Shown: piece by piece, positions 14,479 to 14,494 of the stretch
Layout of the letters: every line of letters begins with the position of its first letter
Position numbering within the stretch: position 1 is the first letter of the stretch
DNA from: an uncultured Collinsella sp.
GTDB taxonomy: Bacteria; Actinomycetota; Coriobacteriia; Coriobacteriales; Coriobacteriaceae
Direction: 5' to 3'
Length of the DNA stretch: 14,494 bases
Assembly: GCA_937934355.1 (NCBI GenBank)
Contig: CALGZY010000254.1
Span: 1-14,494, forward strand
Position numbers and translations under genes: made by a program
The notes under the pieces: model-generated
Database searches by the model: none
What the model was told of the DNA's origin: nothing
Seen by the model: the letters and a program-made list of their open reading frames with translations, nothing else

Positions 14479-14494
14479 GTGGCCTTCTTTGCGT
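14440..14494 (+). repeat. Dispersed structured repeat, copy 3 (right end)
   Basis: Identical over 55 bp to copy 1, in opposite orientation: leader CCTGCTCTACAGTCCTGC, then the GAAGGCCAC/GTGGCCTTC hairpin with loop ATTAA and the outer CGCAA/TTGCG stem. It overlaps the final codons and the stop of the last operon gene. As with copy 1 it is in the sense of the gene it follows. It ends exactly at the window edge and may continue beyond. Confidence 0.9.

Noticed and set aside
1..14494. Composite transposon bounded by 55-bp terminal inverted repeats
   Set aside because: There is no transposase or integrase and no visible target-site duplication. A third copy lies inside, and the end copies coincide with window edges at a typical assembly word length.

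Overview
The window looks like chromosomal DNA from a moderately high-GC, Gram-positive, host-associated actinobacterium. Coriobacteriia, and Collinsella in particular, is the best guess. This rests on protein style (a SipW-dependent surface operon, a Cna-B/B-repeat giant surface protein, an LAATGD sorting signal), base composition and the recurring 'FPALQSC' repeat; it is an inference, with no marker gene to confirm it.

Layout. (1) 1-2400, minus strand: a gene for a roughly 719-residue protein with an N-terminal winged-helix-like segment, a very long charged disordered middle and a C-terminal Toprim-like domain resembling that of JetD from Wadjet plasmid-defence systems. No jetA, jetB or jetC partner is present. 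(2) 2363-4600, minus strand: cstA, a carbon-starvation/peptide or pyruvate transporter, with a strong terminator behind it. Its roughly 230-nt leader holds a promoter with a palindromic operator, several mutually exclusive stems, a 14-codon Ile/Val-rich leader peptide and an intrinsic terminator 36 nt before the cstA start codon. This looks like an attenuator. (3) 4600-5549: a non-coding region between the divergent units. It carries one copy of a dispersed structured repeat (4727-4788), a very regular 62-bp-period array of inverted 14-bp half-sites (4888-5148), a run of nine Gs and a probable promoter. (4) 5550-14478, plus strand: a tight operon for a surface fibre or matrix. It contains a SipW-type signal peptidase, a TasA-like probable major subunit, a hairpin that may limit read-through, a second TasA-like subunit, an 1831-residue secreted protein (GLUG-type beta-helix, B-repeat-like modules, Cna-B-like C-terminus), a third TasA-like subunit and a cell-wall-anchored protein with an LAATGD sorting signal.

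How the parts may work together: SipW would remove the special signal peptides of the three TasA-like subunits. These would assemble outside the cell with the giant adhesin-like protein, and the LAATGD protein would attach the structure to peptidoglycan. No sortase is in the window.

The window begins and ends exactly at the same 55-bp sequence in inverted orientation. Because 55 is a standard de Bruijn assembly word size, this probably means the window is a whole contig broken at a multi-copy repeat, not a transposon with terminal inverted repeats. The repeat itself is the more interesting object: a third, divergent copy in the middle keeps the same leader and loop while both arms of the stem have changed together.
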